Shown here: in pieces, positions 21,237 to 32,869 of the stretch | Layout of the letters: the number at the start of each line of letters is the position of its first letter | Position numbering within the stretch: the first letter of the stretch is position 1 | NCBI GenBank assembly: GCA_015680685.1 | Contig: MNCI01029622.1 | Location: 239,825 to 303,824 of the forward strand | Direction: 5' to 3' | Origin: Gnetum montanum | Taxonomy: Eukaryota; Streptophyta; Gnetopsida; Gnetales; Gnetaceae | DNA length: 64,000 nucleotides | Notes under the pieces: generated by a model | Databases searched by the model: none | What the model saw: only the letters and a program-made list of their open reading frames with translations | Told to the model about the DNA's origin: nothing | Program-made: the position numbers and the translations under genes

Positions 21237-24200
21237 CTTGCACGAGAAAAACTTGGCTTTGAAAGAATGTGGACAACCTCTATTAAAAAGTTTTGGGATC
21301 AGTTACTTCTCTCTATTGTTGTAAAACCATTCATGCCTTATTAGTTTGTGATATATCATGAGGCAGAACAATGGCATCTAGATTCTAAGAATACACTTTT
21401 ATATTATAATAGTATTGAATTTTGTAGATGTAGAACTTAAGTGAGTACTCAAACATTTAGCTTACATAGATTAACTTATGAAACTTATAAATATAGTTGA
21501 CTGCAATGTGCAACTCTGCCCTTCATTTGGATGGCATCATACAAATGAAGGGCATCAATCATTAAAAGTGGATAATGATTGGTCAAGATGACCACATCAA
21601 TTAATCCTGATCTTTTAATTCAAAAATTATTTCTATGCATAAATTTTGGATGGCATTGAGTAAACCAAAATCAACTTTAGGTTTGATAAGTTTACTCCAT
21701 CATTGTTCTCTCCCAATAGGTAAACACTTTAATAAAATCCACCTAACAAATAAATGTTTTGCTTTGTTTGCCCTTTATTTGTTCAATGTAATACCTAAGA
21801 GTAACTAGATGATCTAGGGTAGAACATGTTATTTTAATCCTAATTGTAAAATTACACATAAATTGTTTTCTTTTGTCCATGAGCCCAATTTTCTCTCCAA
21901 CATGGTATCCAACAATGTTGTAAACAAGTTAGTAATCATGATCAATACACAATTATTTAAATTTGATTTGACTTCGTTTTTAAAAAGTATAACAACTCTA
22001 CTAATTATCCATTATCGAGTCAAACCATTTTGATATCTTTCATTATGCATTTTCCAAGTCTTTCTCTCGACTAACTCTCTAATGCATTATAATAATTAGC
22101 ATACAATCATTGTGCATTTATAACTTTTTTAAAAGCTAATTTTCTAATTTCCTCTTCTACTTCATTATATGTAAGCTATAAAATATCTAGAAGTATGCAA
22201 CTAGTGATAAGACTCTTGATTTGAAAGCTCCAAGTCATAGGTTTAACTCTAGTGAACAATGTTAAGTTATAAAGTGGGTTCAATTCTTAGGCATGATAAT
22301 CTAAAGTTCAGTTGCAAATAATTAACAATGCATGCTTATGACTTAAATATTGTACTTTTTCCCTTTAATTGATAATCTCCATCAAAATTATAATATTGTA
22401 GCAAAAAGTTTGTATAAATTATTTTCTGTTACATCTAATGGCACTTAACCACTTTGTTGAATCTATTTTTATTTTCCGTGAGATGAGTGTACTTTAACCT
22501 AATGGATCATTTTGCTATATGGATGTAATAAAATCTTTAATTTTAGTTTCAGTGTTATAAAGGTGTCACTAGACTATATATCTTGGAGTGTATCTATATA
22601 TCTAAGTAATCCCTAGAGCATTACAAAAAAAATATTATATTATATTTAATGTTACTAAAATCTATGATTGGTAGTTAACCTCTCGCAAAAAAAAAAAAAA
22701 AAACAGAAAAAAAAAAGAAAAAAAAGCTACTTTGTCAAATGGATCCAAAAAGTGTCAATTTAAAACACCTATTCTTTCCAAATTTTTTCTATTTGAGCTA
22801 CATGGTACTACCCATTTATCCATCTATGTAATCTACTACTAATAATTTCCAACATAACAACCCATTTTTGTGCCATTGAAAATCATAGGTGATTACCACT
22901 TTCCATTGCAAAAAATAATCCATCATGTCCCTAAATAACAAAATTGATGAGCACTGAAATTTTTATCAAATGTTCTATTATAGCTTTAGATTGTTTGAGT
23001 ACCCTCTTTTAACTTTGGGATACTATATAGAAAACAATTTGGACTACCTAAATTATTTAATTATTATACCACTAGATCCATTGGTCCGATATAACAATAA
23101 ACTTGAGTTTGACTTTCAAATATTGAATTAGCAAAACTAATATAATACATTCCACTACATTTATTAGAATGACCTAATATGTTTATGTTGTGCTTTGCAT
23201 CTAACACACTCCCAAAATTTAAATAGAATGACTAGTAAAATTTTTGAAACTTGTAGTCAAGGTTGACATATTTCCCAAAAAGTTGAGTGAGGAAGATATG
23301 CCAATATCTACCACACAAATCTAGATGTTCCAACAAGAATTATAAGAAAAAAAATGGTCCATTATAATTCACACAAAGCCATTTAAGAAAATGTGATGAA
23401 GGAATTCAAATGATGCTAACATTACCTTTTTGCTCTTAACCATTTTAATAAATCTTTTCTAGATTCTAGAGGTGGAATCACTCCCTCAGGTGAAGTTGCA
23501 CAAGCTTTTAAAATAGCTTCATTTTTTTGGCACCAGAAAGAATGTTCTGTTTCTAATTTTTATGCAAAAATAAATTTACTAATGATAAAAAAATAATCTA
23601 GCCTTATATAATTGAGAATTCAAGAACTTTGCAAAGAAAAACATGCAAGGAACATGACAATAAAATTTCTTGAGACAAATCATAGTTTCATACCAATAAA
23701 GTTCACATTACTCATTAGCTTACTATTTAAAGCTTCAAACCACAACCTTAATAGAGGCCGGCATTGTCACTCTAAATCTTGTAATTTGGTAATAATTGAA
23801 AATAATATTCAAACCAATGGTTTTTATTTCTAGTAATAGCTTGGTACAATTTGTAACTAAAACAGTGCCTATGAACAACTACCTTGATAAGCTACACAAT
23901 AGCATAGATAAGTGAAAAAATATTCTAGTTTAACTATAGAAACATTATTATATCCATTATTAGCTCCTGAAAATCCATAGATGATTAGCAACTACATCCA
24001 ATCTTTTTAATAGGGAATCATTGCATCTAAATCTATCATTGTATCTACTCAACTATAATCCCATGCTCTCATACTTAGGGAATTAAAAAAAAATCAATAT
24101 CACATAGGTTAATTATAATTAAGACACTAATCGAAAGTAATGTAATGATGTCTTGTATATCTAATCCAAGGCCAATAGAGTACAAAGACACAGTGTATTC

Positions 24201-24325
24201 CTAACCAAATGGTGGGACAAACTGAATAGAACTTTATACATTGTATGAAGTATACCTTATTGTTGCATAATTTTGAAAAGTATTAAAGTAGATTGACTCT
24301 AATATTAAAAAACTAAAATTAGCAT
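21237..24325. other. AT-rich DNA without a recognisable gene
   Basis: About 3 kb of AT-rich sequence with only short open frames. It contains an A-rich run interrupted by single C and G bases (22687-22728) and a weak tRNA-like motif pair at 22196-22260. No retroelement protein motif was found on either strand. It forms the left flank of element A. Confidence 0.5.
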
Positions 24326-25197
24326 TGATGAATCATAGATTGGCTACATCGACTAGGCCTCGTCAACTAGGCCTTGTTGAGTAGACCTCATTGAGTAGGC
24401 CCTGTCGATGCATGATTTGATGTGTTGATGTGGCCCCATAGATGTAGTGTCTGTTCTCACCTATAAATACATGATCACCTACCATATTTATGGTAATCTT
24501 TGTCATAGTGCAGCAGAGCTCTTGTAGTTTTTCTTTCCTAGAGTTAGAATATTTTTCTGAGTGCTTGTAATAGAAGTCATTGAGTGTATGGATCTTTATT
24601 CGAGCACTATTGTACTTAAGCACGACAGTGTGTGTAGTAATAAAGATGAGCTATTTGATAAACCTTATAGCACTTTGACTAGATTAAATATTTTCTCATG
24701 CATTCAATGTTTTTAGCAATTTTATTTAATACTTTTAAGTAATTAAGCTAAATTAAGCTAGATTAAATAGCAATTAATTTAGCACATAAGTACAACTGGT
24801 TCAAGCATGCACATGACATTTGGTAATCTTGGTAATACTTAACATTTGGTAATCTAGCAATGATATATGTGTTTAGGATATGTATTGAAAGTGGGACCGA
24901 ATGCTTATGTTAGGATTAGTTAGACCTTAGTTAGTTAGTTAGATTAAATTAGCAATTAAATTACTTCATTTTTTTCATCCTTTATTTCAAGCATCCAAAA
25001 CATAAAACATAAAAATAATAAAAATTAGATACCTCGATTACACTTAACCATACCTTTGCATATCATAAGTGTAATTGGAAAGACAACAAATAACTATTAA
25101 TGTACTAGAAGATAAAGAGTCCATAGAATTTGACTAGATTGCATGTGAATGCTTAGTGATTTGTATGGTTGACTGTAGGGGTATTTGCCACTCATTA
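24326..25197 (+). repeat. 5' LTR of element A
   Basis: An 872-bp LTR from TGATGAATCATAG to CACTCATTA. U3 (24345-24450) has several copies of a 15-16 bp motif of the form GTCAACTAGGCCT. TATAAATA lies at 24462-24469. Downstream are TAAAGATGAG and TTGGTAATCT blocks shared with the other LTRs of the group. Confidence 0.88.
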
Positions 25198-25217
25198 TTG
25201 GTGCTGTTGCTCGAGAC
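25198..25217 (+). promoter_or_regulatory. Primer-binding site of element A (tRNA-Asp type, decayed)
   Basis: TTGGTGCTGTTGCTCGAGA follows the LTR. Against the tRNA-Asp complement TGGCGCCGTTGCCGGGGA it differs mainly by C to T and G to A changes. The better preserved site at 63971-63988 supports the identification. Confidence 0.75.
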
Positions 25218-25350
25218 TTCTTTTTGTTTGAAATGTGTGCTATCTAGGAATAGTCAAATCATTAACATCATTGGATGAACCCTAAGTTAAAATCATTCTC
25301 AAAATAAATATAATAATTTAAACAAACTTATATCTTATTTTAATTGAAAA

Positions 25351-27120
25351 ATGCCTTCTTCTCATAAGAAAAATGATACTAAACCACTAGTGCCTCAAGA
25401 ATGCAGTATGGTATATATTGATCTAGATGAGTACATGCTTGACTTCACCTTCATTCTACATCAGGATGAACAACTACGATGGAGAGATATGGAGGATAAC
25501 ATTGTAATGCCTCCTGATCAATCTATGCTTGGGACGTTTCTCCAAACTCATAGAAGGTTGAGCATCCAAAATCTTCAAGAAGAGTATGTTGTGCATGACC
25601 ATTACTACTAGGACTACCGTTCCACTAAAACACAATGCAGGAGAGATCAACACTAGGAGAAGCATCATAAGGCTATGAAGGGGAAACTGTTCACCAATCC
25701 CTTATTTCTACTGAACCAAAAAAAGTAATGAGAATCCTTCCTCTAGGGGTTCTCAACCTAAATATTCTCCATCCTTTAATATTGATGATGGGGGCTTGAA
25801 CTTGAATATTGTAGCCCACTATCAACAATCCAAATTTACGAAAAAGTGAAAGTCAAAGCAGGGGCTTTGGCAAGCATCAAGATGACAAGAAAGCTAACAA
25901 ACATGGCTATGACAAGTGTAGAGGAGGTGGCAATCCTTCTCCTTCTCTGCCCTCTTTTTTTGCATCTTCTTCTTCCTCTTCTAATTATAATAGATGCTAT
26001 AGAAAGGATAATCATGATGAAGGTGAATAGAGGGACAATAATGATCATTAGGCTTACCATGAATGAAGGGATGGTAGAGGAAATCATAGGAATCATCAAA
26101 ATAATGATGATGATGAGCCTTTTTTGGTAACTAGGGGCATGTGGAATATTGCAGAGGTAGTAAAAATTTTAACCAGCCATGTGAAAGATAGTTGGATCAA
26201 GCGACTTGACATATCCCCATATTTGAGAGGGGATATAACTCTGATCGACAAACACATATTCAAGCCTTTCACAATACCTATGCCTTATATAATATTGAAA
26301 ATGATTGATAGAAATTAAAGCTATTTCCTAAGACTCTCATCAAGGAAGAAGAAAGCTAGTATTGCTTCCTAGAGCCAGAATCCATCCATAGGCAGAGTAC
26401 AATGCTAGAGTTGTTCAATGATAAATACTAGACGTACTCCCAAGTATCTAATCTAAGAAGGCATATCCAAGGATGAAAGTAAGAAACACATGAACCCTTG
26501 AATGCCATCATGGGTAGATACTATTCTCTTATACATTGATGCCATGGCCATGGTTATTCTCAGCAGGAATGAGAAGAGCTCTTAGGGTCTATGCCCAAGG
26601 AAGACCATCATAACTTAGAGACCATTAGATCCAAAGGCTGATAGAGCAAGTAGCAAAAGAATAAGGAGAGTTGAGGAAATGTGAAAGTGCTAAGGAATAT
26701 AATAGGGATTCATGTAATAGAAAAAGGGAGGTTCAATTTTGTGACAATGAAGAGTCACCACTTGATGAGGTGGTGCAATGAAAAAGCTTACCAATTCAAA
26801 ATTTTTTTTCCAATCTATTGGCCAAGGTTGATAAACTATGGGACTCTTTAGATAAAAAATTCCAACCCACTCTAAAAATTGCAAAAGAATGAAGAGAGTA
26901 GAGTAGTGATCATGATTGTAGGATATGGAAAGAAGCTAAACATGCCTACCAAAGAGGTAAGGGCAAGGTTGCAATAATAGAAGAGATTGTGGAGTTAGAA
27001 TTAGTTGATGATGGTGGGTGTGACATCTACCAATATAAACATCCTAAAGGATGTTGCCCTATCATTGACACTTGTAGGAGTATGAGGTGTACATGTTGAA
27101 TCTTAGATTGGTGAAAAGGC
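25351..27120 (+). pseudogene. gag relic of element A
   Basis: Starts at ATG 25351 with 86 codons in frame (MPSSHKKND, then VYIDLDEYMLDFTFILHQDEQ). The same beginning is seen in decayed form at 54457 and in element D near 44770. Later fragments follow in shifted frames. Near 26940-27060 comes EAKHAYQRGKGKVAIIEE, then CDIYQYKHPKGCCPI, a compact zinc-knuckle relative whose second cysteine is now tyrosine. Element D preserves it as CEICQYNHPKGC. The product would have been the capsid/nucleocapsid polyprotein. Stops and frameshifts make it non-functional. Confidence 0.7.
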
Positions 27121-27734
27121 AAGCACCCAAAAGATTGCCTTATCCTCAATGCAATTCAAGGCAGTTCCACTAGAAACAACAAGCTTGTTATCCAAGTAGA
27201 GCTTTACCTTAGTCATATGAGCAATACTAGTAGTGGTAGCACCCACAATCATGAGGATGCCACCACCAAGGCACTAATACTCTTACAGGTAGCTAGATTT
27301 GTATGTATACTATGTTTAGCAACCAATGTCTCCATGTGACGTTTCTAGTCATGTTTCTTTTTAGCATTATTACTACCCTCCAGAGTATCATAGAACTCAT
27401 TCTCTATCTACTAGAGGGGAAACCACATATTCCTATAATCCTTCTCAACCTTCAACACATGCTCTTCCACCCTCAACCCAATTACCACATACTCCATCCA
27501 TGTAGGGTAAACTTCTAGCCCAATTTCAATAATGTAATGCTACAAGGGCCATTAACTTATAGCTAGCTCCTCAACCGAGTGGTTTAGAATCAAAATCCTA
27601 TAAAAGATCATTCTTTTGAAGCAATAGTCCTACTAAACTTTCACCTACTTATGTATCTTGTCACCTTGTATCTCCTTCATCCTTTGCATCCATTCCTTTT
27701 GAGAGCCCTTCAAACCAACCACATCCCAAGATTT

Positions 27735-27930
27735 GCATAGTTATGTTAACCCACGTTATATCTGATTGGATCAAGGATGGTAACTTTCCTAGAAAAAGAG
27801 TTGATCTTGGAAGTCCTCTCATCTATTTGCAGATTGCTAGGTATGAGCCATGTAAGGCTCTTCTTAACTTAGCTTCTAGAGTTAATTTGATTTCTCTTGA
27901 AATGTACAATGCCTAGAACTAAACTACTCT
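27735..27930 (+). pseudogene. Retropepsin relic of element A
   Basis: Plus-strand translation gives THVISDWIKDGN, SPLIYLQIA, then EPCKALLNLASRVNLIS. In this family the catalytic loop would be a DSG triplet at the NLA position, so the active aspartate is lost. Element D has the matching segment at 42071-42385. The enzyme would have cleaved the gag-pol polyprotein. Confidence 0.7.
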
Positions 27931-28639
27931 CAAGAAGAGAAACATCCATTTAGAACTTGCAAATTAGTTTATCACTATTCCATTGGAATTGATAGAAGAT
28001 GTTATGACCATTTTCTATGAGTGATCTTATCCTACCAATTTCCTTGTAATCAAAGTTGAAAATTGTAAGGGAGACTTCCTAATCATTATGAGAAAGGCAT
28101 GATTGAGCACTGTTTATGTGCAAATGGGGATCAAAGGCCTTTCCCTAGAAATTTCCAAGAATATGCATTTTGAAAGATTAAGAAGAAACAAGTTCCATGC
28201 ATCATGTATAGCAATACAAGGTACAACTATGTGCAGAAACTCTGGTTCATGAAAAGAGTATCCATTTCTTCATGCAAGTAGTGTGAAAATGAGGTAGATA
28301 TTCAAAGGTACCTATATGCAGTAGCCACAAAATAGGAGAGCACCCAGTGACTGACAATTGATCATGGAAGCAGCACACTTTGCATGGAATCTATTAAGAG
28401 TCTAACATGTGCTTATATTAAAAGCATGAGTGAACTGGACCAAGTTCATCACCAATTTTCTGATGATGCAAATGATGATATGAATTGGGAAGAGTTGGAA
28501 ATCATAAAAAATTTTAAACAAGATCCCTAAGAGTTGAAAACTCTACCTATTGACATGGATTATGCATTTTTGAAAAATGGCAAGCCAATAGTCATCAATG
28601 TCAATCTTGCTCTTGAATAGAAATAAATGTTGTTGAGGG

Positions 28640-28857
28640 TGATCAACAAATGACCAACAACCTTTGTTTCTTCATATCTTGAACTCATAAGGATTAATCT
28701 TAGGATATGCCAACATCGTATCTACATTGATTTGACCATGAAGCCAATGAGGAAACTGTAGTAGTGATTGAATCCCAAATTGAAGCAGATCATCAAATAG
28801 AAAATCAAACAACTCCTCAAGGTGGGGTTTATCTATCCCATTGTAGATAGTGAGTGG
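28640..28857 (+). pseudogene. RT of element A, N-terminal part (split by element D)
   Basis: The frame reads IKQLLKVGFIYPIVDSEW and stops at the junction with element D. The right-hand part resumes at 45845. It parallels IEQLLKVGYIYLIVDTKWISP in element D (41009-41215). Confidence 0.8.
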
Positions 28858-28862
28858 ATTAG
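28858..28862. repeat. Target-site duplication of element D, left copy (ATTAG)
   Basis: ATTAG precedes D. GTTAG follows it at 45840-45844. The one difference is a transition, so this is a plausible decayed 5-bp duplication, supported by RT continuing across the junction. Confidence 0.75.
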
Positions 28863-29017
28863 TGATGAGTGGCGGGGTACCCCCTACTCTTAACCATACG
28901 AATATGAGCATTTCACGCACGATCCGGCCGAATTCCAAGGACTAAGTGCTTATGCACCATTGTGGAACAAGGATGGGTTGATTGATCATTCTCTTCCCAA
29001 ACTTACTTGTATGTTAT
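28863..29017 (-). repeat. 3' LTR of element D, U5 end piece
   Basis: The first 155 bases of D's left LTR, starting TGATGAGTGGCGG, which is the inverse of the CGCCACTCATCA LTR end seen at 5165. It aligns with 44909-45060 and is cut by the insertion at 29018. The rest is at 36153-36986. Confidence 0.88.
29013..29017. repeat. Target-site duplication of the gag-protease element, left copy (GTTAT)
   Basis: GTTAT precedes TGTAGCAACAG. The same pentamer follows the element at 36148-36152. The undisrupted LTR at 45056-45066 shows GTCATGATTG at this site, confirming the target. Confidence 0.93.
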
Positions 29018-29888
29018 TGTAGCAACAGAAAACGTCAGTGGTAGGAAACACTGAGAGGTCTTTGGGCACATAGGCTAACCCCGAATTTGCATGAGGGCCA
29101 TGCTAGAGAAAATGGATTCAAGGTGCCCTAAATAGTTTGGTCGATCAGATAGGGACTTAATCGATGTACAATAACCCTTTTGCAGACAATAAAAGAAAAT
29201 GTAATGTGCACAGTAGTAGAAACGTGCTAAAGTGCATAATAGGATAGTGAACACAATTTGATGCTTAACAATGCCAAAAAATAAATGTTGTAATTAGACA
29301 AAAAGAGAGTTTGAATAAAAAGATGCACCACCCCAGAAAAAGGGGTACATGTATACAAAGTGTACAATAGGCACAGTAGGAGTGGAATCACAGCGTCAGT
29401 GATGTTAGGCTGTGAAATCTGGTGCTCACTATGATAAACTGTGCCTCTTGGGTCGGTAGTGACAGTGTATTGTGTGATGTAGTTGTGTGCATTTATTGGT
29501 GTGGTGTGCTCTGGGTCTTGTTCACCCACGGAGCTAAGCGCTAAGATGCCAAAATGCCAAATGCCTTGCTGGTGAAGAAAAATGGAAGCCTCCTCCTACT
29601 TTTTCCTCTCCTAAAAAAAGGGGTCGTAGAGGTATTTATAGGGCTAGGGTTAGCCCAAAATGCGGATCAAGTGCCACGTGGCAATGCAGTGAGTAACAAC
29701 GTGTAACAACACGTAAAAACACATAACAACATGTAACAGTGTGTAACACAGCGTAATAGTGCATAACAAAGTGCTACACTACGTAGCGTAAGGTGCTATG
29801 CTATGCAGCGTAGCAGCACATAACAACGTGTAACACTTAGTCATATTTGCAGTTGCAATGTCAAGACCTGAAATTTTGTCATGTTTCA
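29018..29888 (-). repeat. 3' LTR of element GP
   Basis: An 871-bp LTR. TATAAATA (minus strand) lies at 29633-29640. Upstream of it in U3 (29690-29845) is an array of about 10-bp units of the form GTAACAACAC, with CTACGTAGCG variants. Differences from the 5' LTR are mostly transitions. Confidence 0.93.
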
Positions 29889-29902
29889 ATGGCCTCTCTT
29901 TA
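29889..29902 (-). promoter_or_regulatory. Polypurine tract of element GP
   Basis: On the minus strand the bases directly before the 3' LTR read AAAGAGAGGCCAT. The matching tract of element F is at 1773-1786. Confidence 0.7.
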
Positions 29903-31011
29903 TTTACGTCTAAAGGAGTGGCCTGAAAGACGTCAACAAAGAATTACAAAACACCACAGTAGATATGTCACCGACGTCATTTGTCAGCACAAGATCAGAT
30001 GTCGTTTTACCACGCTCAAGAGTGTTACAGGAATAAGGTTATGTTAGGGGATAAGGGGTATAGGCAATGCTAGGGAGATGAAATTTAAATGGTGGGAACA
30101 TAATGAAAATAGTGGATCATGATATAAGATGCAAATTCAGCATGGCTGATGTGACCATGGCATGAAGTAGCTTGCCCCTGAAACATTGACCTTTCATCAG
30201 AGTACTCATGGGAGGTTCAAATTTGATCCAACGATGGGCCAATTGCGAAGCTGTAGTGTTGTTAATTTTTTTATGAGGCAAACCTTCTTTGGGTTCGGCT
30301 TACTACTGAATGTTAGTTGCAAGTTGGCCATCGAGAAGATGGGCTTTGTTTTGACGCATCACATTGCATCTATAGGATAGATGTTTCCTCCTAGGGATGA
30401 TTCATGTTACATTCTCTTAGGTCTTTACTGCCCAGTAGAGGTGCCTCATAGGATGAATTATGTTACATCAATCATGGATTCTATAGTTTATGTGAAAGGA
30501 ATGCCATGTGTCTCATAGTGCATATGCATCAGAGGAGTGTGAACTCATGAGTATGGGGAGTATGAGAGGATACTAGGATGAATGAATGGATGTGCATTGT
30601 CTGTAATAGGGATGAGGGGGATGTGCACTCTTGAGTGGCTCAACTAGTCCCGTCATGCACATCAAAGCAATGTGGTGACTTACCACTACGATGAGATGCA
30701 CTTTGCACGACCACCTCAAAGGCTTCATCCTGCAAACACAACTTAGAGAGGACAAGAAAATCACAAAACATGAAATACATTTGTAAATGCCAAATGTGAA
30801 GATTTTGCAAGTGTTGGATGCGAAGATGCTATGAAAGTGTCAAATGTTATGCCAGTTGCAAGTGCTCAGGAAGCCAGTGAAGGTGCCAAGGTGATGGTGC
30901 TGCAAGTGTCCTGAATACCGCACTAATGGTAAGTGCTCCAAGAGAATCACTAGAATGGTGGGAGGCAATGATGCTGTGAGTACTCCCAAGGTAATGGCAA
31001 GTTTTTGGGCC

Positions 31012-31280
31012 AGATTAGCTACATGCCAGTTTAAAGTCCTGGTAGACTATGAACCCATTTTAAGGTCCTGACAGACCGTGATGTGCTAGTTTATAGTCCT
31101 AGCAGACTATTGGATGCTAGTTTAACATTGTAGAAAATAGTGGATGTTGTGCCAGTTTAATGTCATGACCCAAGGATGAGCTGTTGTGCTAGTATAACGT
31201 CATGACGCAAGGATGAGCTATACCAGTTTATAGTCATAGCAGACTGTTTGTGCTAGTTTATAGTCATGGAAGACTAGTGT
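31012..31280. repeat. Array of about eight GCTAGTTTAWRGTCCT-type motifs in element GP
   Basis: Motifs of the form GCTAGTTTATAGTCCTAGCA, each followed by GACTAT or a variant, recur every 25-45 bases downstream of the protease. Single copies occur at 31447, 32912, 34354 and 34380, and in element F at 6438-6500. Confidence 0.75.
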
Positions 31281-31581
31281 TTACCTTGCTTGTGTAAGGT
31301 GGTGTTGCTATACGCATTGTCATGCTGTGTGCCTACAAGATCTTGCAAAAATCAACTAGAAAGAAAACAACATCAAGAAACACCTATCATAAACAAGGAT
31401 GAATGAAAGGGAAGCAATGCAAAAAGTGATAGTTTTAGATCATTTCGAGTTGTAAGCTAGTTTAAGGCCTTTTCAGGCCATGTGTTTTTGTAGTTTTATG
31501 TTTTCAGAGTAATGCGTAAGATAAATGGATGGATGCACAAACAAAGTAAAAAGAATATGTGAAAAAAATGAAATGCTTAAT

Positions 31582-32827
31582 CTAAGTAAGTAGGCAACAT
31601 GTAAATGCATAGGCTAGTGTGATGTAAATGAAAGTAAAAAATGCATGGGAAGTGGAGGCAAAGGGTAGGCAAGCATTTAGCACATTTTTGGCCAAGGGAA
31701 GGTCTTGGTCATGTAGTTGCTTCCTAACTAGGAATGGATTAGGGAGCATGCAAGGCTTAGGATCCTCTGGGAGGCTGTTGGATTCAACCACCCATTCAAG
31801 TGTTTTAGCCTTAGGCACTGCATTGGTTGTTATAGGTGTACCACAAAGAAACTCTTCTTCTAAGACTTGTGCCATGTCTATGTCGTGGATAGTCGAAGAG
31901 GAAGCATTATCACCATGCATGATAACTTGACCACCTTCATATGGAAGGTGGATTTCTTGGTGGATGGGAGAGGAGATGGCACGTAGTTGGGCTAGCCAAG
32001 GCCTGCCTAGAATCATGTTGAAACTTGACATCTCTTCTATGACAGTAAAATCTGCACTAGTGGGGAATCACTCTCCTGCCACAAAAGGCTAAGTTGATTG
32101 TACCCCTGACTATGGCACATGATCCATTGAAGGATTTTAGACATGTGCTTTTGGTTGGCCTGATTTCATCTACCAAGCCTAGCTTGTCGATGACGGAGTA
32201 CAATACTACGTTTATTGCTGCACCATCATCAACATGTACCCTACGGATGGTACATTGTCCAACACAAATGCTAATGGATAGTGGAGCTATAGTAACCTCC
32301 CCTTGTTCGAGGTTGACTTTGACTGCATTATTGTGAAAGGTTAAGGTTGTTAAACCCAATTCTTGTGGTGTAGGGGGCAGCATTGTTGCACGGATGGATG
32401 CCTCATTTGTAGGGATGTCCTCCATAATAGGAATGGAGGCCAATAGCTTGGCCAATGCTTGGCAATGAGCAGATGAAGTCATGACTAGGTCGTATAAGCT
32501 CAATGTTGTGTTTTTTTGCTTGAGTGCTTGTTTCACTTGGGTTAGTGTGGCTATGAAGTCCTTGTCATTGGCTATTGTGTTGGCTTTGACTTCCTCCATG
32601 TGGCTTGAGAGACAGATCTCTTGCGAAGGGGACTTAAGCTTGGTTTGCTTGGCCTGCTTGGGGGTAGGGGCCCCAGTGTTTAGTTGTTGTTTGCTGGTTG
32701 TGGTCTTTGCTTTGGCCATGGGAGTTGCGAGATGCTCGGTTGTCCTCTTGCATTGCCATTTGGTGGGTCTACCCAGGTTGCTAGTGGAGTCAACCCTTGA
32801 AGGAGAAGTGATTGAGATGTTGCCCAC
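31582..32827 (-). pseudogene. Retropepsin region of element GP
   Basis: Two adjacent minus-strand frames, 32057-32827 (256 codons) and 31582-32031 (149 codons). The first ends with VHVDDGAAINVV, the aspartic-protease active-site region with a D-D-G-A triplet. This is followed by a flap-like LKSFNGSCAIVRGTINLAF. The second frame opens with NMILGRPWLAQLRAISS, the conserved C-terminal ILGRPWL motif of the family. A short break separates the two frames. The N-terminal 100 codons form a charged linker after gag. The catalytic loop is close to intact, which is better than the proteases of A and D. Confidence 0.85.
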
Positions 32828-32869
32828 TATTGGGTTTTAGGTAGGTGAGGGGCTAACACGTTGTGGCAC

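Noticed and set aside
22196-22290. Possible tRNA-derived SINE head (CTAGTGATAAGACTC with GGTTTAACTCT)
   Set aside because: Only loose A- and B-box similarity. No acceptor stem, defined ends or target duplications can be shown.
23400-23833. Possible protein relic in the AT-rich flank
   Set aside because: Translations on both strands gave no consistent motif. Open stretches are short and AT-driven.
25836-26130. Overlapping open frames on both strands rich in Ile and Met
   Set aside because: They lie within the decayed gag of element A and show no family motif. Low-complexity ATC/ATG-rich sequence explains both.
29690-29845. CRISPR-like series of short repeats
   Set aside because: Units are about 10 bp, adjacent and degenerate, without spacers, and lie in the U3 of a plant LTR. 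It is a promoter array.
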